In this document: in pieces, positions 33,064 to 42,600 of the stretch | How the letters are laid out: each line of letters starts with the position of its first letter | How positions within the stretch are numbered: the first letter of the stretch is position 1 | Source of the DNA: QHWK01 sp035315685 | Lineage (GTDB): Bacteria; Acidobacteriota; Vicinamibacteria; Vicinamibacterales; CAVVIG01 | DNA length: 43,353 bases | NCBI GenBank assembly: GCA_035315685.1 | Contig: DATFXR010000163.1 | Coordinates: 1 to 43,353 of the forward strand | Direction of reading: 5' to 3' | Notes under the pieces: generated by a model | What the model saw: only the letters and a program-made list of their open reading frames with translations | Told to the model about the DNA's origin: nothing | Database searches by the model: none | Made by a program: the position numbers and the translations under genes

Positions 33064-34263
33064 TCACCGCACGACGAGCAGGACTTCGTTCGACGCCGGG
33101 CCGGTGCCGCACGCGTTCCTGGCGCGCATGCGAACGTAGTACGCGCCCTGGCCGACACCGGACGCCACGTACGACGTCGTCGGCGATCCGAGATCGTTGT
33201 TCGCGAGGTTGGTCAACCCCGGCGCCGTTCCCGCTTCGACGATGTACGTGGTCGGATTGCCGGGCGCTGCGTTCCACAGCAGCGACACGGTCGATCCGGC
33301 AACCGATGCGTTCAGTCCGCTCGGCGCTCCCGGTGGGCTCGCGCAGGCGCCGCCGACGATCAGCAGTGACTCGTTCGACGCGGGGCTTGTTCCGGCCGCG
33401 TTCGCGGCTCGGACGCGGACGTAATACCTGCCGGCGCCGACGCCGCCGGCCGAGTATGTCGTCGCCGTGTTGCCGGTCGACAGACTCGCAAGATTGGTGA
33501 GCCCCGGCCCGGATCCGGCTTCAATGATGTACGCCGCCGGCGGACCACCTGACGTCGGCGCCTGCCACGACAGCGAGACCGTCGATCCCGACGCTGAGGT
33601 CGTCAGCCCGCCGGGCGCGTCCGGCGGCGTCAGCGCCGTACCCCCACCGCCTCCGTACAACGCCGCGGCGCCCGCGATGTCGTCAGGCTGCAGCCGATCG
33701 ACGTCGCCGATGCTGCTGTTCATGATCGCCTGGACCGACTGGCCGAACTGATCGGGATGGTTCAGCCCGAGCACGTGGCCGAACTCATGGAGCGCCACAC
33801 GATGCAGATCGATGAGGGGATCGCCGGCGGCGGTGCTCCGCAGCGGGCCGTCGTACGAATTCCACGAGTACGCCGTGTTGAAGACGACGTCGGCCTCGAT
33901 TCGTTCCCCCGTGCTCACTCGCGACCAGTTGGTGGTCACCGCGAGCGTCCCCGATCCAAAGCTCCGCCCGAAGATCGAGCTCGAGAAGAACACGTTGTTG
34001 GCGCCGTTGCCGTCGGCGGCCGCAACAGTGGAATCGCGCACCACGCGGAATTTGACGCGGTCGGAGTAGTTGTTCCAGACGGCCAGCGCGTCCTCGGCGG
34101 ATGCGTTCCAGCTCGATCGACCGTCGATGAGCGGGCCCGCTGAACCGAGCTGCAGCTGCATCACAATCGAACCGTCGGGCCAGCGATCGCTGAGCACGAC
34201 GTAGGCGTCGAGGCCGCAGCCGAGGATCGTGAACAGGACGGTGATTGTGGCGAGACGTTTCAA
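33064..34263 (-). CDS. Secreted matrixin-type metalloprotease with two FN3 domains
   Basis: A 399-residue protein. The short hydrophobic N-terminus (ATITVLFTILGCGLDA) may be a signal peptide, possibly of lipoprotein type. The catalytic domain is a matrixin/reprolysin-like metzincin: the zinc motif is HEFGHVLGLNHPD (159-171) with a Met-turn AIMNSSIGD and C-terminal LQPDDIAGAAALYG. Two fibronectin type III domains follow (about 213-305 and 311-399), joined by Pro-rich linkers. The start is TTG at 34263, overlapping the upstream stop (TTGA). Probably an extracellular protein- or peptide-degrading enzyme. Confidence 0.85.
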   Translation of the reverse strand: MKRLATITVLFTILGCGLDAYVVLSDRWPDGSIVMQLQLGSAGPLIDGRSSWNASAEDALAVWNNYSDRVKFRVVRDSTVAAADGNGANNVFFSSSIFGRSFGSGTLAVTTNWSRVSTGERIEADVVFNTAYSWNSYDGPLRSTAAGDPLIDLHRVALHEFGHVLGLNHPDQFGQSVQAIMNSSIGDVDRLQPDDIAGAAALYGGGGGTALTPPDAPGGLTTSASGSTVSLSWQAPTSGGPPAAYIIEAGSGPGLTNLASLSTGNTATTYSAGGVGAGRYYVRVRAANAAGTSPASNESLLIVGGACASPPGAPSGLNASVAGSTVSLLWNAAPGNPTTYIVEAGTAPGLTNLANNDLGSPTTSYVASGVGQGAYYVRMRARNACGTGPASNEVLLVVR

Positions 34264-34847
34264 CGCGGCCGTGCCCTGGCCGCGTCCTGCCGCGCGACTT
34301 CAGAGACGATTGCTGATTCGAACGCCGCAAGCGACATCGCCGGGCGTGCCGCGAGCAGCGGCTGGCGGCGCGTTGCGCCCAGTGCGTCGACCGCGCGCAA
34401 TGGAGTGCCGTCGAAGAGCCGCACGGTGTCCTGCTTCCCGTCGCCCTCCGCTGTGATCCGCACCCTTCCATGCATCAACCCGACGAGCGGGCTTATGCGC
34501 GTTGTCGACGTGACTGCGAAGATCACGTCGCGATCGCCCCGGACGAACCTCGGCATGCCGTCGACGGTGAGGCGGCGATCGTCGATCTCGCCGCCGAGAA
34601 ACTGGAGCACGAGCGTCGGCGCCGGCGCTCCTTTCAGCGGCCTGGCGACCCGGAAATAGACGTCGGTGACGATCGGCGACCCGTCGCGAGCCGCGCCTAT
34701 CCTCGCCCGTGTGTCGATGACCTCGCCTTCGAAGACGATGTCGGCCTGTGAAACGAGCTGCTCGAACGACGGCGCGACGACCGTCGTGGCCTGAGTGGAC
34801 GACGACAGACATAGCGCAATCAGAGTTGCGCCCGCGAAACGATGCAT
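34260..34847 (-). CDS. Exported protein upstream of the matrixin protease
   Basis: A 195-residue protein with a signal peptide (about 1-20, MHRFAGATLIALCLSSSTQA). The mature domain shows EQLVSQADIVFEGEVIDTRA, VTDVYFRVARPLKG, LQFLGGEIDDRRLTVDGMPRF and RGDRDVIFAVTST. I recall this as a family of unknown function found beside matrixins in Acidobacteriota. GGAG precedes the ATG. Its stop overlaps the protease start by 4 nt, so the two are co-translated; it could be an inhibitor, chaperone or substrate adapter of the protease. Function not established. Confidence 0.75.
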   Translation of the reverse strand: MHRFAGATLIALCLSSSTQATTVVAPSFEQLVSQADIVFEGEVIDTRARIGAARDGSPIVTDVYFRVARPLKGAPAPTLVLQFLGGEIDDRRLTVDGMPRFVRGDRDVIFAVTSTTRISPLVGLMHGRVRITAEGDGKQDTVRLFDGTPLRAVDALGATRRQPLLAARPAMSLAAFESAIVSEVARQDAARARPR

Positions 34848-35064
34848 CGAAACAACTCCGGAGCTGGTGTGCGGGGCCTGGCGAGCGGTATCACGACTCT
34901 GACGCGCGCAAAGGGAATCTATGCGACAACAGAAAATGCTGAAGCCTGAATCTCTCGCGTCTTCATGTCGCTGCACCGCATTCCGTGATGGTCTCAGGAC
35001 CTATCGGCTGGAACTCCCGCGCGGCTTTATGCCGTTCTTGCACAGCGCGGCGCGTGCCGACCGT

Positions 35065-36192
35065 TCAAAATCCGCCGACTCGCAGGGCCAGCCAGCGGAT
35101 CATCCGCGTCGGATGCCGGACGGCGCGCGCAAAGAGGAGGGAGCGGCCGGGTCGAACGTTGTAGTAGGCATGCATCCACCACGCCGGAGGCACGAACAGC
35201 TCGCGCACAATCGCGAGAACGGATGCTTCCCGCGCGATCCAGCGCAGCGGCCGCAGCGTCTGCCCCGCGTCCGCCGGCCTCCACCAATCGGGCGCGGCAC
35301 AGCGAGCCAGTTCGCCGGTCAGCGGCACGATCGCGTGCACGCAAGCCAGCGCGTTGAGGACGAACGGAAACGCGGCTTCCATGCGCGGCCAGTCAATCTC
35401 GGCGTGGAAGGCACGTGCATAGCGGAGCAGATCGACGAGCGAGATCAGTCGAACGAATCCGTCCGGCGACGGTTCCAGCATGTGGTGCACGAGATGCCGA
35501 AGCGTGTCGATGTGCCCGAGTGTCATGCGAGATGCGCCGTCGAGGAGGAAGCGCCGCGGTGGCTCGACGAGGTTGGCCGGCGCGATCGACTGGCCCGAGT
35601 CGCGCGTCAGCGCGTCGAGGTGGATTTCGACGGTGATCGGCAAGCCGCCGTCGACGCGGGTCGCGCTCGGCAGGTGATGCGCGTAGCCGCCGAAGGGGCG
35701 TGGCGGTGCGGCGTCGAAGCCGAGCTGGCGGATGACTGTTTGCGCCTTCGCTGCGTCGCTGCGATCGACCAGCAGATCGATGTCGGTCATCGGGCGGAGC
35801 GCCGGCGATGGATAGATCGTCCACGCGAGCGCGGCGCCCTTGAGGACCAGCGTCCGAATCGAGCCGCGTTCGAGGGCGTCGAGAATCTCTGTCGCGGCGG
35901 CGGTTCGGGCGCGGTGCCACGCGGTCTGGCGAAGTACGAGCGCGCGCAACTGCGCCCGGACAGCTCGAGGGGCGGAGGACTCGCAGCCTCGCGTCAGCCA
36001 CTCCAGCAAGGGCGCGAGGTGATGTGCGTCGGCGTCGGAGGGCAGGCGTGGCCAGTCGTGATCGTCAAGTGGTTGGAATGGCAGGTCGCCGGCCGCGCAG
36101 CGCACGACGCCTAGGAGCGCCTCACGACCAGAATCCTGAGAAGATGACGCTGTGAGCATCGAGGTGAGACCGCTCGCGGTCGAGTTCAACAT
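35065..36192 (-). CDS. Nucleotidyltransferase-fold protein (NTP_transf_5-like)
   Basis: Up to 375 residues. The core TLVLKGAALAWTIYPSPALRPMTDIDLLVDR (about 113-143) carries the nucleotidyltransferase DxD pattern (TDIDLLVD) and KG motif seen in the uncharacterised NTP_transf_5 family. Such proteins occur with PqqD and HPr-kinase-like genes in RiPP or exopolysaccharide loci. The start is uncertain: 36192 lacks a good ribosome-binding site, and 36159 (MLTASSSQDS) would remove an antisense overlap with a candidate small ORF. It is divergent from the PqqD-like gene. It may transfer a nucleotide or nucleotide-sugar moiety; substrate unknown. Confidence 0.8.
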   Translation of the reverse strand: MLNSTASGLTSMLTASSSQDSGREALLGVVRCAAGDLPFQPLDDHDWPRLPSDADAHHLAPLLEWLTRGCESSAPRAVRAQLRALVLRQTAWHRARTAAATEILDALERGSIRTLVLKGAALAWTIYPSPALRPMTDIDLLVDRSDAAKAQTVIRQLGFDAAPPRPFGGYAHHLPSATRVDGGLPITVEIHLDALTRDSGQSIAPANLVEPPRRFLLDGASRMTLGHIDTLRHLVHHMLEPSPDGFVRLISLVDLLRYARAFHAEIDWPRMEAAFPFVLNALACVHAIVPLTGELARCAAPDWWRPADAGQTLRPLRWIAREASVLAIVRELFVPPAWWMHAYYNVRPGRSLLFARAVRHPTRMIRWLALRVGGF

Positions 36193-36286
36193 CCCGCGTC
36201 AGTACTGCTCCCAGAATCCACAGCGCGATGCCGGCAACATACCTAGCACATTCGACCTGGGACGGATGCAGGCTGATGTCCATTGA
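36152..36286 (+). CDS. Candidate 44-codon ORF in front of the PqqD-like gene
   Basis: GTG at 36152 opens a 44-residue peptide (VSIEVRPLAVEFNIPRQYCS... ending RMQADVH) that stops 11 nt inside the PqqD-like start. A GAGAAG run lies about 8 nt upstream. Third positions are mostly G/C in the first half, as in coding sequence here. FNIP loosely resembles the YxxP contact that PqqD-like recognition domains bind in lasso-peptide leaders, but no core motif is recognisable. It would be antisense to part of the nucleotidyltransferase gene if that starts at 36192. Speculative. Confidence 0.25.
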   Translation: MSIEVRPLAVEFNIPRQYCSQNPQRDAGNIPSTFDLGRMQADVH

Positions 36287-36578
36287 CGTGACGGCCGTTC
36301 CGCGGCGCTGTCAGGTGGAATCGTTCGACAGCGACGGAGAAACCCTGGTCTACAGCGCCGCGCGCGACGAAGCGAGCACGCTCAATCGCACGGCAACCGA
36401 GATCTGGTCGTTGTGCGACGGCGTCCGCAGTGTCCACGCGATCGCCGGCGCGCTCGCCGACCGCTACGGCGTGGACGCCGCGATCCTGCTCCCGGATGTG
36501 GCGTCGACGTGTGGTGTGCTGGCCGCACGCGGGCTGGTCGAGCTCGACGCTGGCGGTCGCCGCGTGGGAACCGGGTGA
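36276..36578 (+). CDS. PqqD-like peptide-binding (RRE) domain protein
   Basis: A 100-residue protein resembling PqqD: STLNRTATEIWSLCDGVRSV...IAGALADRYGVD, then PDVASTCGVLAARGLVELD, the winged-helix RRE fold that binds RiPP leader peptides. The start at 36276 is chosen for fit to the family; an upstream Met (36228) adds residues that are not PqqD-like. GTGA overlap couples it to the HPr-kinase-like gene. The same domain also occurs in exopolysaccharide and exosortase-linked loci, so a peptide partner is not certain. Confidence 0.85.
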   Translation: MSIDVTAVPRRCQVESFDSDGETLVYSAARDEASTLNRTATEIWSLCDGVRSVHAIAGALADRYGVDAAILLPDVASTCGVLAARGLVELDAGGRRVGTG

Positions 36579-37495
36579 GCACCAGTCTGCGCCGAATGCT
36601 CGCCGGGTTCGATGGCCACCACATCGAAGTCGCGCTTGCCGGCAGCCGGCTCGCGTCGCAACTGGACGCGAGCTTCGCCCACCTGCTCGGCAGGCAAGAC
36701 GATTCGCTGCCGATCGCGTTGCGGCTGTCGCTCGAAGAGCACGAGTCGTACGTCGAGCTCCGCGATTCGGCGAGCAGGTCCGTCGCAGGCTCCGACGCGT
36801 ACGTTCTCCATTCCCTGCGGTTGTGGATGATCGACGCATGGGCGGCGGCCCGCCCTCATCTGTTGTGGCTGCACGCATCGGCCGCGGCGTGCGGCGACGG
36901 TGCGCTCGTCGTGGCCGGTCCGTCTGCAGTGGGGAAGAGCACGCTGGCGACCGAACTCGTCGCGCGCGGCTGGACATTTCTTTGTGACGACGCCGCGCCG
37001 ATTGACGTCGAGCGCGGCCTCGTGCTGCCGTTACCATTCGCGCCAGCGCGTCGAGCGTGTGGAGGGCCACATGCGATCGACGCCCGAGACGTCGACGTCG
37101 ACGAGTGGCCCAAGTCAACCGTGAGCCTGCCCGCTTCGCAGGTTGCGCGCGCGCCCGCGCCGCTCCGCGCGATTGTGTTGCCGACCTACGACGCGCACTC
37201 CGATCGACCGCCGGCGCTGGAGCCGCTGACCGCGCTGTCGGCGGCCCACGCACTGCTCACCCGATGCGCGCGCGGCGATGCAGACGCCGTCCGCGCCACC
37301 CGCATCTTCGACCTCGCGCGGCGGGTGCGCTGTCATCAGCTCGTCTACGGACCGGAGACGCGTCGTGCGGCGGAGCTACTCGACGACGAGTTGACCAACT
37401 CTGATCCGGCAGTTCGCCGCGCGCGTCAGCAGATCGATCCGGCCGGCAGCAGGCGGCGTCGACGGGCGCAGGGCGTAGCGCGCACGGAGCCATGA
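36575..37495 (+). CDS. HPr kinase/phosphorylase-like P-loop protein
   Basis: A 306-residue protein. The Walker A is AGPSAVGKSTLATEL (114-128), and CDDAAPID (137-144) follows as in HprK-type kinases, after a helical N-terminal part. It is not true HprK, since the N-terminal regulatory domain is absent. Homologues phosphorylate lasso peptides in some RiPP clusters; others sit in polysaccharide loci. The GTG start overlaps the PqqD-like stop. The last 40 residues (after about LLDDELTNSD) run antisense through the 3' end of the O-antigen ligase gene and look like run-on sequence. Confidence 0.82.
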   Translation: MSTSLRRMLAGFDGHHIEVALAGSRLASQLDASFAHLLGRQDDSLPIALRLSLEEHESYVELRDSASRSVAGSDAYVLHSLRLWMIDAWAAARPHLLWLHASAAACGDGALVVAGPSAVGKSTLATELVARGWTFLCDDAAPIDVERGLVLPLPFAPARRACGGPHAIDARDVDVDEWPKSTVSLPASQVARAPAPLRAIVLPTYDAHSDRPPALEPLTALSAAHALLTRCARGDADAVRATRIFDLARRVRCHQLVYGPETRRAAELLDDELTNSDPAVRRARQQIDPAGSRRRRRAQGVARTEP

Positions 37496-39319
37496 ATCGG
37501 CCGGCGGATCGAGCACGTCAGCGCGCCGGAAATTGACCGAGAGCATCACCGGGCATGGGCCGGCAGAATCCGGCGTTCGTCGAAGCGGAACGATGACCGA
37601 ACGCGCTCGCGGATCGACGTAGATCGAAAAACTGCGCGTCACGGTCGTAAAGGGGACGCCGTCCAGCGTTCCGTTCTCTCCGGCCGGCCTCGACGGCGGC
37701 GCCGGCGCGATCGCGGCGGCGCCGCGCGCTTCCGCGACGCGGCCGCGGACGGACAGCATCGTGAGCGCCACGCACACGCCGGCAGTCCATGCTTTCCACG
37801 GCGACGATCGTCGTTCGCGCTCGGGCACGACTCCCGCGGCGAGGCCAGTCGTCAAGAAGTACAGCCACACGCACAGCGGGAGCAGGAAGGGGTGCCCCGT
37901 CAGGCCGGTCAGGAGAAACGCCACCAGGCCGCCGACGAGGGCGGCCGCATCCGCCGGCGTCGATCGCTGGCGAATCGTCGTCGCGATGCGCAGGACGGGA
38001 GTGATGACGACGCCCATCAGCGCCAGCGCGCCGACCAGACCGAACTCTGCCAGAAACTGCACGAAGTTGTTGTGGCTGTTCTCCCCGTCAACCGCCAGCG
38101 GAAACAGTGCGAGGAGGTCGTCGGTGATGAGTGGACGCGACGCAACGGGAAACTGACTCAGGCCGACGCCGAACGCCGGATGCCTCGCTGCAATGGCGAG
38201 TCCAATCCTGGCCATCTGCATGCGGATGCGGAACGCATCGCCAGCCGACATCCACTCGCCGGAGAATCGAGCCATCGATACGGCCACGACGGCGGCGGCG
38301 AGGGCGGCGCCGAGGACGAGCGTTCGCACCCGGAAGCGGCCGCTGAGCGCCGCCACGAGCCAGATACCGGCGCACGCTGACGCGATCGCCGCGCGCGAGC
38401 CGGCGGCCCAGAGTGCGACAGCGAGCGAAAGAAACGCGAGCCACGCCCACCATCGCGGACGCGAACAGGCCAGCCAGAACGCCGGCACCACCAACAGCGC
38501 GTACATCGATCCGACCGCGTTGATGTCCGGCATGTGGATGCCGATTCTCGTCGCGGCGAGGACGGCGAGCGCATCACGTGTCGACGGCTGGAGCAGAAAC
38601 GTCTCAGCAATCTTCTCGACCGCGACCAGCGAGGCGGCACCGGCTCCGGCGATCAGCATCCGAACGGTGCGCGAGGCTGTTTCGGCGTCGCTGGCGGCAA
38701 TCGTGACAACGCACCCGGCGAGGAGGAGGCCCTCCAGCCAGATCATCCCGTCGTGTAGCGCTGCGCACCGCACGGGACCCGCCAAGTAGGTCGTCGTCGC
38801 CTGATGCCAGCAGCGGGTGGCGATTGCTGCGGCGGCGCCCGGTTCGCGTGCGAGGCCGACGCAGATCGCCGCTGCGACGATCGCGACACTCGCAGCGACG
38901 CCAGCGGCCAGGCGATCGGATCCGGCATCAATCCGCCAGGCGCGGTGCGCGCAGGCCGCGGTCAGAAAGGGAAGCAGGAGCAGCTCGCCGGCGACGCGGC
39001 TGTCGAACGGCAGGCCCAGGAGCCTGCCAATCGGCGCCGCCAGCGGCAGGAGTCCGGCGACGATCAACAGGCCGTCGTTCGGTTTCCGGATCGTGACGGC
39101 CAGCACGATCGCGGCGACGACCGCGGCTGGCCACGCGAGGGTCAGCGCCGACCAGAGCGGAAGTGCGAAGAGCGAGGATGCGAGGGCGAAGAACAACCGA
39201 TCGGCGGAGCCGGACACTCGACGACACAGCGAGGAATCAGGGGCCGTCAAGATTTCAGTCCAGCCGAGCCGCTGAGCGTGAGCCGGAAACCTGTCCGTAT
39301 CTCGCTGCGTCGCGTTCAA
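37376..39319 (-). CDS. O-antigen ligase-family (WzyC domain) membrane protein
   Basis: Up to 647 residues, about a dozen hydrophobic helices, and the WzyC signature region HPAFGVGLSQFP...ENSHNNFVQFLAEFGLVGAL (about 380-430). A periplasmic C-terminal beta-rich tail follows (about 560-647: FSIYVDPRARSVIVPLRRTP ... RIDLLTRAANCRI). Proteins of this family ligate or polymerise surface polysaccharides. The frame opens with TTG (39319) overlapping a remnant's stop; a GTG at 39217 (VSGSADRLFFALASS) is a credible alternative start. Its 3' end overlaps the HPr-kinase-like gene by 120 nt. It probably works with the adjacent PqqD/kinase/nucleotidyltransferase genes in surface-polymer assembly. Confidence 0.82.
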   Translation of the reverse strand: MNATQRDTDRFPAHAQRLGWTEILTAPDSSLCRRVSGSADRLFFALASSLFALPLWSALTLAWPAAVVAAIVLAVTIRKPNDGLLIVAGLLPLAAPIGRLLGLPFDSRVAGELLLLPFLTAACAHRAWRIDAGSDRLAAGVAASVAIVAAAICVGLAREPGAAAAIATRCWHQATTTYLAGPVRCAALHDGMIWLEGLLLAGCVVTIAASDAETASRTVRMLIAGAGAASLVAVEKIAETFLLQPSTRDALAVLAATRIGIHMPDINAVGSMYALLVVPAFWLACSRPRWWAWLAFLSLAVALWAAGSRAAIASACAGIWLVAALSGRFRVRTLVLGAALAAAVVAVSMARFSGEWMSAGDAFRIRMQMARIGLAIAARHPAFGVGLSQFPVASRPLITDDLLALFPLAVDGENSHNNFVQFLAEFGLVGALALMGVVITPVLRIATTIRQRSTPADAAALVGGLVAFLLTGLTGHPFLLPLCVWLYFLTTGLAAGVVPERERRSSPWKAWTAGVCVALTMLSVRGRVAEARGAAAIAPAPPSRPAGENGTLDGVPFTTVTRSFSIYVDPRARSVIVPLRRTPDSAGPCPVMLSVNFRRADVLDPPADSWLRARYALRPSTPPAAGRIDLLTRAANCRIRVGQLVVE

Positions 39320-39651
39320 TGAAAGTCGATGGCAACGACTTCATGGGCTTCGATCGCTGGAACCGTGACGTCTACGTACCCGTGCGACGCGTCCGCGTGA
39401 AGCGGGCGGCCGGCGACGAGCAACTGCACGCGCGCCATTGGTTCGTGCTCCGGCACCCGCACGCGGACGCGCTGCGGGCCAATCGGCAGGAGCTCGCGAA
39501 CGGGCCCCTTCATCATCATCGGGTTGATCAGGTTGACGAGATGCACGGTCATCGACTTCTTCTGCCGCCAGATCGTCACGTCGAGCAGGCCAGACCTGCC
39601 GGCGCCGGCGAGCGCTGACGCGACCACGAGTCTCGTCGGGAGATCGCGGTC
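39316..39651 (-). pseudogene. C-terminal remnant of a glycosidase-like secreted protein
   Basis: About 110 codons that begin in frame immediately after the stop of TonB receptor 2. The sequence LLDVTIWRQKKSMTVHLVNL followed by INPMMMKGPVRELLPIGPQ is, as I recall, the C-terminal domain of large beta-galactosidase-trimerisation-type or related glycosidase proteins of Acidobacteriota. The catalytic part is missing, and residues before LLDV do not match. GTG at 39627 could start a short peptide but no ribosome-binding site is clear. A rearrangement that placed the receptor gene here and removed most of the glycosidase gene is likely. Confidence 0.6.
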
Positions 39652-39654
39652 ATG

Positions 39655-42600
39655 TCAGAAACTGTACTTCAAGGCGAGCTGAACGGTGCGCTGATCGACC
39701 TTTCGAATGACCTGGCCGAACGATCCGCTGTTCGGGTTGTTGATCGCCACGTCCCAGTTCGGGTGATTCAGCACGTTGAAGGCCTCGATGCGGAACTGCA
39801 CCTGGTGCGAACCGCTGATGCGAACGCTTTTGCGGATCCCCAAATCGAAGTTCCACGTCGCCGGATTGCGCAGCATGTTGCGCGGCTGCACGCCGAAGGT
39901 GCCCGCGGCCGGTCGGGCAAACGCCGCCGGGTTGAACCACTGCGCCGAGGTCGTGAACGCGCCGGGATCGATGGTCGGATCGCCGACCAGGTTCCAGAAC
40001 TGGTTGCCGCTGCCCGGTCCGACTCCGGCGAAGTCGTCGTTGCTCCGCACCGAGAACGGCGAGCCCGATTGGTACTGGTAGACGCCGGTGATCTGCCAGT
40101 GCCCCAGCACCTGGCCGGCCAGATCCGAGCGCCCCTGCATGAATGGCAGTTCGTAGATCCAGTTCGCGATCAACACGTGCGTGCGATCGAGATCGGAGAT
40201 GCCCCAGTAGGCGCTGTCGTCGTAGGTGTTCGGCAGCACGTCGGTCAGGCTCGACGAGTCGTCCTTTGCGCGCGACAAGGTGTAGCCGAGGCCGGCATGC
40301 AGACCGCTCGCGACGCGGCGCTCGAGGCTGATCTGCAGACCGTGATATTGCGACAGGCCGCTGTTCTCGGCGAGACCGATCGGACCGTAGCCGAGGTACG
40401 GACGGAGCGCGTTCGCGTTGACGCCTGGATTCGCCTGCAGGGTGCCCGCCGTCAGCTGATTGATGTTGCGCTTGCGCTGGTTGTAGGTGCCGCGCCGGCC
40501 GACGTACCCGACTTCGACGGTCATCGCGCCCGGCAGCTGACGCTCGACCGTCAGATTCCAGTTCCACGCCCGGGGCATCTCGAACACGGGATCCTGCGCG
40601 GTCACCACCAGCGGGAAATCGCGGCGCGTCGCGCCGGCGGGTGCGTCGATCGAGCCGTTGACCACGGTCTGCTGGATTTGAAACGGTGGATTGCCGCCGA
40701 GCGCCGTGTCGCGATTGATCATCGGCCGGTTGTAGAACAAGCCGACGCCGGAGCGAAACGCCATCTTGTCGGTGATCGCGTAGGCGAGGCCGAGCCGCGG
40801 CTGAAACATGTCGGTGTGCGTCACCGCGAGACCAGCGGGCAGGTCGTGGCGGAGCCGGTCATAGCCGTCGTTGACGTCCGGCGCGCCCGGCAGCACCATG
40901 CCGTTGAGCGGCACGCCACCGCCGATGACGAATCCGCTCGCGCGGTCCACCAGCTGCGCCCGCGACGGATCGTAGAACTGCGGATCGAACGACGCGAGAT
41001 TGCCGTCGCGGCTGTACCATTGCGGCCAGAGCGAGTAGCGCACGCCGGCTTCGATCGTGACTTTGCTGCCCGCCTTCCAGCTGTCCTGCGCGTAGGCGTC
41101 GAACGCCGTGGCGACCCACGGCGTCGAGGCCTTGGCGCCGAATTCGTTGTAGTCGTTGAAATTTCCGAGCAGCGCGTTGGCCATCGCGAGGCCGGTCGAC
41201 TGCGGATGTCCGGCGTCGAGGAAGCGCACTTCGCCGTTCTGATTGTTGGTCGCGCCTTGACTCGCGGTCGTGAACTGAATGTTGTCGTCTTGACCCGAGC
41301 GCTCGATCATGAAGCCGAACTTTGCCGTGTGATTCCCGATCACCTTCGTCAGATTGTCCGACCACGTGTACACGAACCCTGCCCACGCGCCCGGATATGC
41401 GTCCGCGTCGAGCGTGCTGAGGCCGGTGATCCGGATGGTCGGAATCTTGCCCGGCGCGAGCTTCGTACCCGGGAACAGATAGGGATAGGCGAGGCCGTAG
41501 GTCGCGCGATCGCACCGCGCACCGCAGTCCGGATCGAGATCGATGGTTCCGGTGCCGTCGGAGTTGAAGGCGAAGGTGAACTCGTTGAGCAACGTCGACG
41601 ACAGCACGCTGTTCCAGCTGGCAGCGCCGAGCTTGTTCGGACGCGACCAGGCCCACTGCACGCGATCGGTTCCGTTCACGAACGGGTCGTTGAACGTCCA
41701 CGGCGTGTAGCCGATGCGCGCCGAGAAGCGCTGGGTCGCCGCCGGCACGTAGTCGAATTTCACCGTGTCCTTGCGGAGGTCTGAGTGGTGCGGCTGGGTG
41801 CCGATCCAGTTCGAAGTGCCCTGCAGGAAGCCGGGCGTCGGCAGCGGGTAAGTATTCAGGAGCGCCAGTCCGTTCGGGCTGATTCGATTGGCAGGGATCA
41901 CATTGTTCGGGAACGGCACGCCAGTCAGCGGATCGATGATCGAGCGCACGCGGCCAAAGAACGGGTTCGCCGGGTTCAGCAGCTCGCTGAAATCGCCCTG
42001 CCGCATCGCCGCGGTCGGCACCGTGAGCGTCGACGTCGGCGTGTCGCGGCGGCGGATCCATTCCTCGCCCCAGTAGAAGAACAGCTTGCTGCGGTCCCGG
42101 TTGAACCCGCCGGGCAGCAGCACCGGCCCGCCGAAGTGGAACCCCCACTGATTGAAACTGTACGGATCGGGCCCGTTCGAGAGCCGCGGGTCGCCGCTCC
42201 GGTTCCGTTGCCACTGATTCGCGTCGAGTGCGGCGTTGCGGTAATTCTCGAGGGCGTCGCCGTGAAATTGCCGCGTGCCGCTCTTGGTGACGAAACGAAT
42301 CTGACCGGCGGAGGATCGGCCGTATTCCGCTCGATAGTTCGCCGTCAGCACCTGCACCTCTTCGACGGTCTCGACGTCCTGCGCCCCGAGCATCGATCCC
42401 GAGGAGCGCGTCCGCGTCGCGACGGCGCCGTCAATCGTCACGAGGTACTCGTCGGCGCGCGAGCCGTTGATGCTGAAATTGCCGTTCGACACGCTGTCCG
42501 GATCGAAAGTCCCGATCGTGCCGCCGCGGACGCCAGGCTTCAGCGAGGCGATGAAGATCGGATTGCGACCGTTGAGCGTCAGCTCCTGGATCTGCTTCGT

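Noticed and set aside
39652..41784. A 710-residue plus-strand open frame over TonB receptor 2
   Set aside because: Antisense to the receptor; composition typical of a shadow frame.
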